Part shown: one piece after another, positions 22,697 through 33,635 of the stretch | Position numbering within the stretch: the stretch's first letter is position 1 | How the letters are laid out: every line of letters starts with the position of its first letter | Source: Cladochytrium replicatum | Lineage: Eukaryota > Chytridiomycota > Chytridiomycetes > Cladochytriales > Cladochytriaceae | Direction: 5' to 3' | NCBI GenBank assembly: GCA_025526935.1 | Contig: JAHLKD010000007.1 | Location: 726,672-790,671 of the forward strand | Length of the DNA: 64,000 bases | Made by a program: the position numbers and the translations under genes | The notes under the pieces: model-generated | What the model saw: only the letters and a program-made list of their open reading frames with translations | Database searches by the model: none | Told to the model about the DNA's origin: nothing

Positions 22697-25600
22697 TCAA
22701 GCTTCAATAGAGTTCGCTGCGACCCATGCCATCACACGGGTGGTCGAAGTGCTCCAGCGCTGCTCAACTTCGAACTCCGCGGGATTTACGTCGCCAAGTC
22801 CACCAGATGTCCCAAAACTTCCAGACCCGCTCGCATCATTCGACGATGCAGACGTCGACAAGCCAACCAAGGGATGGTCATTGGCTCTTTGTGCAAGTGG
22901 CGAGGGTTTCTTGACACCTCGACGCGACCGGTGGTAGCGACGAGGTTCGGACCCAGTTGTAGTACCAAAGCCCATGTGCTTCTTCGCTAGTTGGTCCAAA
23001 GGAATCTCTCCAGACACCAAGTCATTGTAAAGTGAACGTAAAGCAGGATCAACAAACTCTGAGCTTGTGGTGGACATCCAACTTGGCTCGAAAGTGTTGT
23101 TCCGTTGATAAACCACGCTACCGTCGCCCTCATCATCGCCGTGGTTGTCTTCTTCGTCAACACTACGACCCGATCCAGTTGCCCCTCGTTGCAGAAGAAC
23201 GTTTCGCTGGGTAAATTCTTCTTCATCATTGTCGGCGTCGTTTGCAGTACTAACCACTCTTAAAGGTGAAGATGGCGTTTGGGCACCCCGAGAGCGACGA
23301 AGAAAGCGGTCGTACTGTGCCCTCCGGAAATTGTTGATGCTGTCGTCATTGCGCCGCCATTCCCTCCGCGACTGTTCAACTTCCGTACTCATCACTGGAG
23401 CTGGGACATGAGAGACCGGAAGAGATTCAACACTCCCGTTTCCATTCTCGCTTCCCACATCACTTCCTTCCTGACCATGGAAATCCGCCTCAGCGGTTTC
23501 GTTGGTGTTCGTGTCAACGACATTCGCTTTGCCTTCATTGCGAGGGGTCGCGCTTTCGCCCGTCTTATTGAATTTGAGAAGGTTGAATAGCCTCTTGCGG
23601 AGGTCAACACCTCCACCAGTGACGTATCCTCGCTCGCCACCATCAAAGCTCCCTCTAAATCCTACTGCTGGGCTGACTCTGCCGAGACCGTACGTCTCCA
23701 TGGATGGCAGTACAGGTGAAGCATGACCAGTATCAGAATCCGGGCCAGTAGATCGAGACAAAGTCCTTCGCTTCCACCAAGAATTTAGCTTGCTCTCCGT
23801 TTGTTTCGTGTTCTCCGAAGCCTTGATCTTCCATTTCCATCCCGACCACGACGCACTACTGGACTGCTTTGCTTTTGCCACCTGGGGTCGCTCAACGGTT
23901 CCCCATCCGCCACCAACCGAATCAACAGACATTCTTCCTCCTGCATCTTCGTTCATAATGTACAGTGTAACTGGCACACCTGCACATGCCATGCAGGCGC
24001 GCCCATCTTTCGTGTATTGTGTTCCTGAGCACTCGGCACAGAATGCGGGAACATGTGCCGCCCGTCCAAGTACAGGCTGAACAGCGACACCCTGTGACGC
24101 CCCACCATTCCAATTGTCCCCCAAGGGAGTACGGGGTCGAGCGTTCGCAGCCGCAGCGTGCTCAACAAATCTTCTCTCCAGCGTAGGGGTTCCATTCACA
24201 AGAGTCGAAGGAGTTGGAGCGTCTGGTTCGCTCAGCTTATCATTTGTTGATTCACGTCCGTTCCACCAATCGGAAAGCGACGTTGCAATGCTTGTAAACA
24301 CTTTCGAAAACCATGACTGTGGCTCTGCGGGAGCGGGCGTTCCTATTAAGGTGGGGTCGAGGTCGGGAGACTCACGCCTTGAGAAGTCCCGTTGCTCTGT
24401 TCCTATCAGCTTCAGTCCCTTGTCCTGGGAACCTGTGTCCAAGAAATATTGACGCTTCGGGCGATTCAAAGAGGGTTGGGTAGGCTGGGGAGGCATTGGT
24501 ACCGTTGGTGGAAGGGGTTCAGAGATCTTGGCAACTGAGGTGATGGCCTGCTGCAGTGCAGCTGTTGGAGGAACATCCCCGCTCTCCACAGTCACTCGCG
24601 AAGAGACCGTTGAACGTGTATCTGAGAACAGATTTGAAAAGAAGGGAAAACCGCTATGCTGCATCTGGGGTGAAGCATTGGCTTGTGTTGCCAATTTTGC
24701 ATGTATAAGAGGGTTTCCAGGGCGTTTCTGACGGGGAGCGAACGCGTTGGAATATGTGTCCAGTCGAGCAGGCATCGGAGGAGTGTAATGCGCCGGGGGT
24801 CTCAAAGAAGCATGTAGTTGCTGGATGACCAACTGTTCCTGCTCTTCTTCTTCATCTGATCCATGAGTGGCGTATGATGACCGTCCAACCGAGCGGGTGT
24901 CTTCTTGGGTCGTCGCAAGGTCCCTTTGCTCGTCCACCGCCACTTGAAGTACCGAGCGTTCGTCTTTCAAAATATTTTCACCGTCGTAGCTGTACGCCTG
25001 GTCATCGTCATAGTACTCAGCCGGCTCGTCAGGTACAATATTGCTGCCATCTTCGTCGTAGTATTCGCTGGAATGCCCTCGGTAGTAACCAACGTTAGGA
25101 CGAGGGGGGAGCGCTGAGATGCGCCGACTGTCAAACGAGCCAGTTTCCGCATGCTCTTGCTCAGACATCAAATCTTCTGAATATTCTGTTCCGACGTCTG
25201 GTTGGGGGCCATGCGGTGCACTATACATGTGTGGGTGGTGGGCAAACGCAGCAGGGGTAGCATTGCCGTGGAGCTGGAATACTATCAGATAAATTCCTCT
25301 CATTCTAAAGGAAATTTCCAAATACCTCTAAATCGGCAGATTCCTCTTCTTCCTCTTCTGTGATGTGGTTCAGGCGTTCAATCTGACCAACGCTCACACC
25401 AGTGTTTGGCCACCACACGGCTGGACGCTCTTCTTCACCGGACGCCTTCATAGGCAATGCAGCATCGATATCGATAGAGCTAACCGACGGACCGTACGAG
25501 CTACCGTAGTTACCGGTTGCACGGAACGATGAGACTTCAAAATGGAAGATTACGCTTACAAAAAATTTAAGCGACCTGCAATTTCGCTCACCATAGCTCT

Positions 25601-26879
25601 CTCCACCGAAGCTTCGCGAGTAAGGAACTCTTAATTCCGCAACTGGTATCGGAACTGCGACCGGACCGGAGGTATATGGTTGTACGTTATCATGCGGATA
25701 ATCGTTTTCATTGGGGAAAGCGTCGACTTCGGCATCCTCATCTTCTTCGAGTAAATCTTCGGAGAAGGGATTCACTTCGTATTGCATTGAGCTCCAACTG
25801 GGATTGTGCAACTGTCGTGGGTCCGAGAAGGAAGTATATTGCTGGAATGTTGGGGAGGGAGTGCGCTGATAACGACGACCAGACGGCGAAACCTGAAGAT
25901 GGCGCGCGACAGGTGACGGAGAGCGCGGGAGCGATCTAGACCCAGGCGATACAGGCCTTGTGTCATAACGTGAGAGGGGTGAGCCCGGAACTTGGTGCGC
26001 AGCCGGTGAGCCAGCGCGATGAATATGTCGCGTGAAGGTTGGTGTCTGTGTAGGACCCCTGAGAGGGAACATCGGGCGGGCTGGGGCGTAATCTTCTTCA
26101 TCTTCCTCCTCTTCAATAACCTCCATCGACACTCGCTGTCGCGGGTAGTCCAAGAGCTCGTTTTCCTCTTCCATTTCTTCATCCCCCGCCGACAAAGCAT
26201 CTATCATTAATTTCTGGCGACGGGTTGGAATGTCAACGGCCATAATAGCAACAGAAGGTGGAACCGTCGGACTTGCACCAAAGTTTGTGACTGACGGTCG
26301 GGAAGTTTCCGGTAACTCCTCAATCTCGTCATCGGCTTCTCTCAAAATATCCAATCCTCGTGTCCTCCCCGCGGGAGACCCACCAGGAACAAACATGGAT
26401 GTCGCCGCGATATTAACTCCCGGTCGGCCCATTGTCCTAGTAGACATGACTACTGTGGAAGGGGGTGAAGATGGTGGGGAGCTCGCAACACTTGTCCCTG
26501 ATGGAGAACGTGCTGTAGCCCATCGAGGACTGCCACGAGGAGAAGATGTATTCGAGCCACCTGGGTTAGTGATGGACGTAACACGGTCAAGTTCACGGTT
26601 TGTTGTAATTGGCGAAGGCTTTCGGGGTATTGTGAAAACGGACGGCTCCCCATATGGCGAAGGGGAGCGAGCTTTCACTGGATTTTCGTTTTCATTCTGA
26701 GATTCCAAAAGACGAAACTCGGAGTATTGATGTTCGGTAAACTGCTCGAGACGAGTTTTGAGAGCGGCCTTTTGGGGAAGCGTGTCAAGCTCATCTCCAT
26801 CAACTAGCGAAGAAGCCAAGGAGGTCGGAACTGTTGACACGATACTATAGGTGCTTTTCCGATCGGGAGCGCTTGCCAT
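22697..26879 (-). CDS. Large low-complexity protein, 1,357 aa, with paired CxxC motifs
   Basis: I do not recognise a family. Three exons (26879-25592, 25534-25326, 25273-22697) with introns of 57 and 52 nt give exactly 1,358 codons from an ATG. Most of the chain looks disordered: Ser/Pro-rich with many SP sites (RSPSPYGE, GSPRWATARSPSG, SRSLPRSPSPVARH) that could be kinase targets, acidic runs (VIEEEEDEED, ITEEEEEESADLE) and Tyr/Asp/Glu stretches. One ordered element stands out around 24,000-24,070: CAEC, 12 residues, CMAC, a possible single zinc ribbon. After it come Trp-rich segments (SSSASWSGWKWKIK, LNSWWKRR) and short conserved-looking helices near the C terminus. There are no membrane segments or signal peptide. 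It could be a regulatory scaffold, but this is a guess. Confidence 0.75.
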
Positions 26880-27276
26880 CGTGTTGTAAAATAATTCGAC
26901 CGCAACTGTAAAGCCCCGTTTGGTGCTTCCTCAGCGATAAAAGGGTCTAGCAGCTGGCAGGAAGAATAAGGGTGATGAAAGCACCAGCCACGTTGGTTGT
27001 GGCTATGGGCAATGGGGCTGTCTTTCAGGTTGGCCACAGTCTCATCCTCATCATCTCAAGACCTAAGCAACATACTAACATACTATAGCTTAAAGCAAGA
27101 TTCTTTGGGCTTTAATAAATTTGGATCTGGGATCACAAACAATAAACCGTGAGAAGCTCGTTGTTCAGCTCTCATTTAGGAACAAACCACTTGATAATGG
27201 AAGATGTAACAAAAACCTCTCCCTCGTGCGGTGTCCTGGAAACTTTTCGCCCGAAAAATCTTCGTTCTATCTTGTC
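26880..27276. promoter_or_regulatory. Divergent intergenic region
   Basis: About 400 bp between two divergent start codons (26,879 minus; 27,277 plus), so it must carry both promoters. The plus frame is open back to 27,121, but no ATG lies in that stretch. No specific element is identifiable by eye. Confidence 0.35.
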
Positions 27277-28743
27277 ATGGCCACTGCTGGAGAGGAAGCC
27301 GTCTCCAACGGGAAAAACACTCTCACTATCCCATTAGAGTATTTGATTCCTTCGATTGTCGCTTTGTTTTTGTCAGTAGCGGGTCTTGTCGCGGCATCCA
27401 ACTATTACCACAAGAAATCTTGGCACAATCTTACAGTGATTCTCGTTCCTCTCCTTTTGATTACATCGGATAGCGTCGGTAGGTGCCAGACAGAGTTCGA
27501 TCCCTCCATTATCTAAAAATTCATCAGCGATTATGAACATTGTGCAGAAACAGAACCTGAGTATGCAGCGTGCGACCTTTACAACCACTATGGACCTCGT
27601 GACGTTCTCTTTTGGGCTGGGTCACGTACTTCTTCGATACAGAGTTCTGAAGCCCTGCAATGGGCTTTCTTTGCCATAATGGGTGCTCAGGAATTCATTG
27701 TGGTCGTTGCAATAATTGCAATGTGGATAATGCGCTACGGACCTAACGGATGCGAGTTTCGTGGTTGCGAGCTCCCCTTTCTCGTACTTGCCATCGTAAT
27801 GACGGTGCTCCTGGAGTTCATCTTTGATGCAATTGCTCTGGTTGTTGTGGTCGGCGCAAAACAATCAATCCTTTCATTTCAGCTCGCTCGCGTAAAACCA
27901 ACCCTATAGTGATCAGCTTTCTCCTAATACGGCACGTAATCCATTGCCACAGGACACAGGACACGAGTCATCAGGCTGAGACCGTGGGCAAATTGAGAAT
28001 AACCGAATGTGTGCATTTGCTGCTCAGGTTGCTCCTCTCCCTTAAGCTGTTCATGTTCTTCACCTTCGTCATATTCGTCGCGATGTTCCAAAGTCAACCT
28101 GCTGTGCTCAGAGATAGAGTTATCTCAGGAATGGCACATCCCGCAACTCGGCTGGTCATTTTGAACTCTATCCTCTACATCCGCGGTGTCGTGTTTTTAG
28201 TCAAAGGCTACTTCCACGGAATAAAGGGGACAAGCTTGCAGCTCGTTTCAGCAACTCCAATTTCTCCATCACGAATGAAACAACGAAACTTGTCAGCTTC
28301 GGACGGCTTAGAGATTAGCCCCCCGCGGAGAAAGGGGGATCGTGACAGCACTCTCAAACATTGCCAAAGCCTTCGATCCGCGGATGTTACTGGAAGTGTC
28401 AAGTCAGATCAGGGCAAAGACTGTCCAAAGCCCTGCTACATACCATGCGAATGGGTCAACAATTTCTCTCGCAACAACAGCAGTATCTGACTCTTATATT
28501 GCCGATGCATTTAATCCAGTAGAGCCTCGCAGTACTGTCTGGGCATCTTCTAACAGCATGCGCTCCGTTGAGGATCGCAGTGCCGTCTCCTGGGGATCCC
28601 CAATCATCTTGCACTTAGTCGAATCTCGCAATTCGATCTGGGCGTCTCCTAATGTCTCACATCCGAAGGAAAATACCAACGCAGTCTGGACTTCTTCCAC
28701 CGCAGGTCACGGCTCCGGGGACATCGAAATGGCTTTTGTGTGA
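27277..28743 (+). CDS. Multi-spanning membrane protein with C-terminal tandem repeats, 422 aa
   Basis: Family not recognised. Exons 27277-27482, 27528-27891, 27960-28395 and 28481-28743 join in phase into 423 codons. Hydrophobic segments: LIPSIVALFLSVAGLVAASN, NLTVILVPLLLITSDSVG, ALQWAFFAIMGAQEF with FIVVVAIIAMWIM, FLVLAIVMTVLLEFIFDAIA, LLSLKLFMFFTFVIFVAM and LVILNSILYIRGVVFLV, so six or seven spans. A Cys-containing loop (EHCAETEPEYAACDLY) lies between spans 2 and 3. The tail is Ser-rich and ends in four imperfect 16-17-residue repeats with the pattern E-x-R-x-x-x-x-W-x-S. The topology is reminiscent of a receptor, but no diagnostic motif is visible. If the last intron is not used, the frame ends at 28,490 and the repeats are lost; the open, repetitive reading of exon 4 favours splicing. 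Confidence 0.6.
28519..28713 (+). repeat. Four tandem ~48-bp coding repeats
   Basis: Units beginning near 28,519, 28,567, 28,618 and 28,666 encode related 16-17-residue blocks (EPRSTVWASSNS, EDRSAVSWGSP, ESRNSIWASPNV, ENTNAVWTSSTA). The blocks are diverged, so the duplication is not recent. Confidence 0.6.
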
Positions 28744-28876
28744 TGGAAATATCAAACCCGTGTGAAACAGTATACCGGCATCTAATTTTTCTTTTGAGAA
28801 TGTTTTGGTGATCTTTATTAGTCCTTTTATTTTGCTTCAAATACACCAATGAAAATTGCAGGGAAACACATCAACC

Positions 28877-30424
28877 ATGTTTCATACGTTTCCTTTCTCG
28901 CAACGCCACATCGCGGACATTTCACCGATGTCGAACCCTCAACGAAAACTGGCCGTTGACCGTAAGTCTGAAAGGTCATGTCGTTGCGAGATACTTAACT
29001 TTTCGAATACAGTCGCTGTATTCGCACTTTCACAAGTTGCATTATACTTTGCTGTGAAGTTGATTCTCTCTTCTCTGGACCCATTCAAACAGAAGAAAGC
29101 AGTTGCGAAGGAAAAGTCAGCAAAGATATTCAATCGACTGGGAGTGCGATATTTCATCTTCCGCCGCTAGGGAATTATTCTGATAAATCTGCAGCTCAAG
29201 GACCTAAAATTGAACGAATATGAAGAGATTATCGCAGCCGAACTCGTCCTGGCATCTGACATTCAATCTGGGTTTAAAGGTCATTTCCGGCTCGTGAGGG
29301 CATGCCAGAAAAATACTTACTCTCCAACAGATATCGGTGGTTTGGAGCCAATCGTAGATAGCTTGAAGGAAACAGTCATCTACCCGCTTTGTTTCCCACA
29401 TCTCTTCAACTCTGCTCCTGGACTCCTCGGAGCACCAAAGGGAGTTTTGTTGTACGGGCCCCCAGGATGCGGGAAAACTTTGCTCGCTAAAGCCCTCGCT
29501 AAAGAATCTGGAGCGACGTTCATTAATCTTCACGTCTCTACATTGACGGAAAAATGGGTATAAATCTCTAATATTCAATTCCATTTATTGCTGACCCTGC
29601 GTTAAGTTTGGAGAATCGCAGAAACTGGTCCACGCACTTTTTTCGCTTGCCAAGAAACTTCAGCCATCAATTATATTTATAGACGAGATTGATTCTTTTC
29701 TTCGAGAGAGGAAATCCAACGATCACGAAGCGACTTCGATGATGAAGGCTGAGTTCATGAGTTTGTGGGATGGTCTCTCCACAGGAGATTCAACGCGCAT
29801 TGTCGTTCTCGGAGCCACAAATCGGCCGAACGACATCGACAAAGCAATTCTTCGGAGGATGCCGAAGCGGTTTGCGGTGAAATTGCCCGATAGAGACCAG
29901 CGACTTCGGATTCTTCGAATCGTAAGAGGTTGGATATACAGATTTGGAAAGCATTCTAAATCGAGGTCACACTCCTTAGCTTTTGAAAGATGTCAACCTC
30001 TCTCAAAACTTCCGGATGGAAGAGCTCGCCACAAGGACAGATGGCTATTCAGGTGAGATCCGGCGCCGCATCTAAGGTCCGGTTTCGCTTAAAACGGGTT
30101 TTTCATAGGGAGTGATCTGAAAGAACTCTGCCGCAATGCCGCGATGGTTCCTATGTAAGTACGCTCTTTCTCACGTTGTTCAACTCTAATTGTCACCAGA
30201 CGAGAATCTATACGCAGGATAAATCAGGATATCTATGATATTAAGGCGGAGGTACGTACGTTGGTACAACCTACTGACACTTCAGTTAATTGTTTAACTA
30301 GAACATTGCAGTCCGACCCTTGCAAGTATCTGATTTTTTCCCCGCCTCGGACGAATCAGCTACGAAGGCGTCACAGTTCCCCAAGTTGTATGCCTCGCTA
30401 CCAACAATGGTGGAGCTGGACTGA
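28877..30424 (+). CDS. MSP1: MSP1/ATAD1 AAA ATPase, mitochondrial outer membrane, 376 aa, 9 exons
   Basis: Nine exons join to exactly 377 codons. A short N-terminus is followed by a membrane anchor ([19 protein letters not shown]), a linker helix, and the AAA domain: [20 protein letters not shown], Walker A GPPGCGKT, pore loop after TEKW in the [12 protein letters not shown] context, Walker [15 protein letters not shown], sensor 1 [10 protein letters not shown], arginine finger region RRMPKRF, sensor 2 [15 protein letters not shown], and a C-terminal [10 protein letters not shown]. This is the ordinary order and length for Msp1/ATAD1, which pulls mistargeted tail-anchored proteins and stalled precursors out of the mitochondrial outer membrane. 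The IYPL, DSFLRER and RPL-DF motifs separate it from katanin or Vps4. The final exon needs the second of two overlapping GTACGT donors (30,256). ATG 28,877 is preferred; an in-frame ATG at 28,928 is possible. Confidence 0.92.
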
Positions 30425-30539
30425 TAAGAAGGACTCCTTTGAAGGACACAGTTCACTGCTCCAGATATTATTAATACAGTCCCTAATGTAACATCCGCTT
30501 TAAGCGGGAGAATGCAAACTATCTCTCTAGCACGGTCAG

Positions 30540-32825
30540 CTACTTCCGAACTCGTCCTCGGTGCTTTTGATCCAGCGGTGGTCGTTGGACTGCAGGAGCA
30601 GCTTGCGGCCCCCTCTGATCGACACTCTTTTCTGTCCGGTCACCCAGTGAAGGTGGTCCCTGCTCATGTGTTTGCTGTCGCCCTTCCGCTATATTGGTAG
30701 GCTTTTTTGGTCGTCGGTACCAAAAGTTACCATCAAAAACCTGCTCATACTCGCAGAAGAAGCACATCCAGTCATCCTCTCTAAATCCCGCCCTAAATCG
30801 TGCCCGCCGATACCGATATGGAATGAGCGGCTTCGAGAACGAGTCCAAGAATGCAGCACGGCCCTTTTTAGCGCCGTCAGACGCAATGTTCTCCTTTTCC
30901 TGTGGTGGATTTGCTTTGGCAGATTTACGCCGAATGGCTTCACCCTTCTTAGCTTTCGATTCTTCAGAAGGCTTTCCAGGGGATACAAGAACTTCTCGAC
31001 CCGACTTCCGGTTCTTTTTCTTCTTGTTGTTGACTCTCACAGCTGGGTTGCATTTCGCAGACTGTGTAGTCGACACTCTCTTCTCTGCCGAACTAGAAAA
31101 CTTCTCCTTAACGATAACGTCATCGTCGACAAGGACTGGCATCTCGCTAATCATGTGTTTAGCAGGTTCAGGAGGGCCAGCATCATCATCTGGGATCGCG
31201 GATAACCCCCCACTTCCGGTAGTACCCCTTTGGAGAGGCTTCATTTGCCAATTCTTGTCTCCAAACGTGAAACTAAAAGGATCCAGGGCTGCCATGTTCG
31301 CCAGTTTCGACTTATTCATCGCAATTACTCGATTTGTTGAAAAGTATTCCCCCGAACTGAGAACCGACGGCCCATCGGTAAGCACTGAGACGGTTGATCC
31401 GGACTGTGCCTCTACTGTACTCGTGTTGACACATGTTGCTGCAGCAGTAGCTGTGATTATGGAAGCCGTACTGCGATCAAGCGCATAAGACGTGTTGGTA
31501 CCGAAAATTGCTGGAAGTCCGGATTCAGGAACTGTGGAAGGAGGCACCGGCTGGAACCCTTTACTCTGATATTGTTGGTCAGCTGAGTCCGCTTGGTCAG
31601 AGGTGGATAGTGGTGCACCAAGGGACGATAATCGCTTTTTCTTCTTTTGATTTCCCATCAGCCGAAGTCCAGAAGAATAATCAGTGGACGACCCTGCAGC
31701 AAAGTCCTCTCGCGCTTGATGAACTGATACATATCGTCCAAAATTTGAGGCTTCAGAAGTTTCTGAATGTTCATCGCAGCTATCCACAATCGGTTCAGCA
31801 ACCAACACATTCCGATCAGCTGCCGTTGCATGACAACGAGGACTGACGGAGTACGCTTCCTCTTCCCCTCCATGACTTATTAGAGATCTTTGCAGGCTGT
31901 CGATTGTGTAATGGAGATTTGAGTCGCTTGTTGACAGTTGCCCGAAATGAAATGTTCCAGGCGCGACGTGCTGTTTTGAAGCTCCCAACTGTACGACCGG
32001 CTTCACCTTTTTCTTTGGTACAGGGCGGATAGTCCTCGCATTCCAAACTGCAGCTCCTTGTACTCCGCGATTGACTGAGGTGACATTGAAGAGAGAAGCT
32101 CCACTTCTAATTGACTCTGTTGGTTGTGACCAATTTGGAGCTTTCAGAGTACCATGCTCTGCACGATTCGCCAAAGTGTATGGTTGCTCGGCAGGAAGAG
32201 GAACGTGTTGCGGCCAAAAATTGTCGCTCAAGCGAATATTATCTGTTGAGGCTACTTGCGACTGGCTAGTGGATGCGTTGGAAAACCGCGTGCTTCCTTT
32301 TATATGCAATGCATTCTCTTCACTAAGATGACTTTCGTTGTGAGCTCCTAACTTCGGGGCCGTCTCAGTTGAAGTCGTAGTTGTCTGTGCGCTGTGCTTC
32401 ACTCGTGTCATAGAGGGAGCGAAGAGCTGTTGCTGCGGGGGCACAGAACCCACAGCGTTTAAACGCGGGAGTATGGGTCGCGATGGCGATGATAATGGTA
32501 GAGCACGATTCTGGCCAATCCACTGGAAGTTATATGGCTGTTCTGCCGGTGGGTCCGCGGAATGAGTATTCCGTATCGTGTCCCCAACGGAGTTAGCGTA
32601 TTGGGCAACGTTCGCCAAAGGTTCAACTATGCGTGGAGAAGTACGAGCCAATGAAAAATCTGACAAGGAAGACGGTTGTAGACCGGAGATAAGTTTAGAG
32701 CGAGACACTTCAGCAGAAGAGTCAGAAGTAAGTTGATCGTGTTTATGTGATGGCGAGGACTGAGAGGATGGTGGAACATTTAGGTCTATCGAAAGACTGT
32801 CGACAAGGGAAGGAGACTGGCCCAT
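30540..32825 (-). CDS. Low-complexity protein with conserved C-terminal CxxC block, 761 aa
   Basis: An unspliced frame ends at 30,540. It is open a little beyond ATG 32,825 to a splice-like acceptor at about 32,865, so a short upstream exon may exist. Most of the chain is Ser/Thr/Pro/Gln-rich and probably disordered. Near the C-terminus there is an ordered-looking basic and aromatic block, KPLIPYRYRRARFRAG, followed by FREDDWMCFFCEYEQVFD, whose CxxC pair may bind metal. I recall similar Arg-rich blocks with W-M-C-x-F-C-E-Y at the ends of uncharacterised fungal proteins, but no function is attached to them. Basic clusters (NNKKKKNRKSGRE) could be nuclear localisation signals. It is tail to tail with MSP1 (115 bp). 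Confidence 0.7.
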   Translation of the reverse strand: MGQSPSLVDSLSIDLNVPPSSQSSPSHKHDQLTSDSSAEVSRSKLISGLQPSSLSDFSLARTSPRIVEPLANVAQYANSVGDTIRNTHSADPPAEQPYNFQWIGQNRALPLSSPSRPILPRLNAVGSVPPQQQLFAPSMTRVKHSAQTTTTSTETAPKLGAHNESHLSEENALHIKGSTRFSNASTSQSQVASTDNIRLSDNFWPQHVPLPAEQPYTLANRAEHGTLKAPNWSQPTESIRSGASLFNVTSVNRGVQGAAVWNARTIRPVPKKKVKPVVQLGASKQHVAPGTFHFGQLSTSDSNLHYTIDSLQRSLISHGGEEEAYSVSPRCHATAADRNVLVAEPIVDSCDEHSETSEASNFGRYVSVHQAREDFAAGSSTDYSSGLRLMGNQKKKKRLSSLGAPLSTSDQADSADQQYQSKGFQPVPPSTVPESGLPAIFGTNTSYALDRSTASIITATAAATCVNTSTVEAQSGSTVSVLTDGPSVLSSGEYFSTNRVIAMNKSKLANMAALDPFSFTFGDKNWQMKPLQRGTTGSGGLSAIPDDDAGPPEPAKHMISEMPVLVDDDVIVKEKFSSSAEKRVSTTQSAKCNPAVRVNNKKKKNRKSGREVLVSPGKPSEESKAKKGEAIRRKSAKANPPQEKENIASDGAKKGRAAFLDSFSKPLIPYRYRRARFRAGFREDDWMCFFCEYEQVFDGNFWYRRPKKPTNIAEGRQQTHEQGPPSLGDRTEKSVDQRGPQAAPAVQRPPLDQKHRGRVRK

Positions 32826-32865
32826 CTTCAAATTGAGGTTTGAGAAGGCCAGCGGGGAAGACACT

Positions 32866-33560
32866 ACAAATCACAAAACCTGAGAATTCAAAACAGGTAG
32901 CACATTCCGTGCCGTCCAAAGCCAACTGCAAGTTCAACAACGCAACAGCAAGTGGACGTGTCGCGTTGCGGAGAGGAGCGATTGATTACCAAGGTGGTGT
33001 GGTCACATGACCGTGTTGGCAATTTTTAAATATCTCACTTCTCAGATGATGCGGACGGAAAGTATGCTCTCGACATCATTACTGAACCTCAAACCATCCA
33101 AAAAGGACAAAAGATCCAGCAGTGCCCCATCTTGCGGATCGTTCATCCAGCCTGCCATGGGTATTCCGTTATCTACAAGCATATGGTTTCAGAAATAGGA
33201 AAGCATCCAACCAAAATCATCTTACCTTGGTTGATCGCATATGATATTGGCGAATTGTCAATTAGACAGACTTGCGATAAATCTGGCTCGACTGTGGCAA
33301 GATTCTTCAGGTATTTTCCGTTGTGTTGAGTGCAAGACTATGGTGGCGGATCTTTCGGTCTGCAACGCACACAGAAATTGACGGGAAACGAAGCTGACGG
33401 AAATATCTCTTTGAAAGAAGAGTTCGATTTGTGTCCAGCCAGTCTGTGACGTGAATCTGCGAAAGTTTGAGTTTCTTCGTGGTGCTTTCCTCTTTCATTG
33501 ACGAACCATTAGAAGTTGATATCCATCGATTTAGTGGCAGCAGAAGTGCAATTGGAGCCA
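32866..33560. other. Ambiguous region upstream of SEC66; possible plus-strand exons
   Basis: A plus-strand frame that is open from about 32,850 can be spliced at about 32,994/33,046 into a frame reading DADGKYALDIITEPQ...CPILRIVHPACHGYS and running to 33,329. Another short frame (GGGSFGLQRTQKLTG) follows at about 33,340-33,450. There is no start codon, no recognised family, and a minus-strand frame (33,307-33,561) competes. This may be a decayed gene or an unresolved spliced one; I leave it unassigned. Confidence 0.25.
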
Positions 33561-33635
33561 TGAAGTATCTTTATTCCAACACGAAGATTGTCAACATCGC
33601 AATGTCCCCTCCATGCGTGTGGCTGTGACCTGTGT

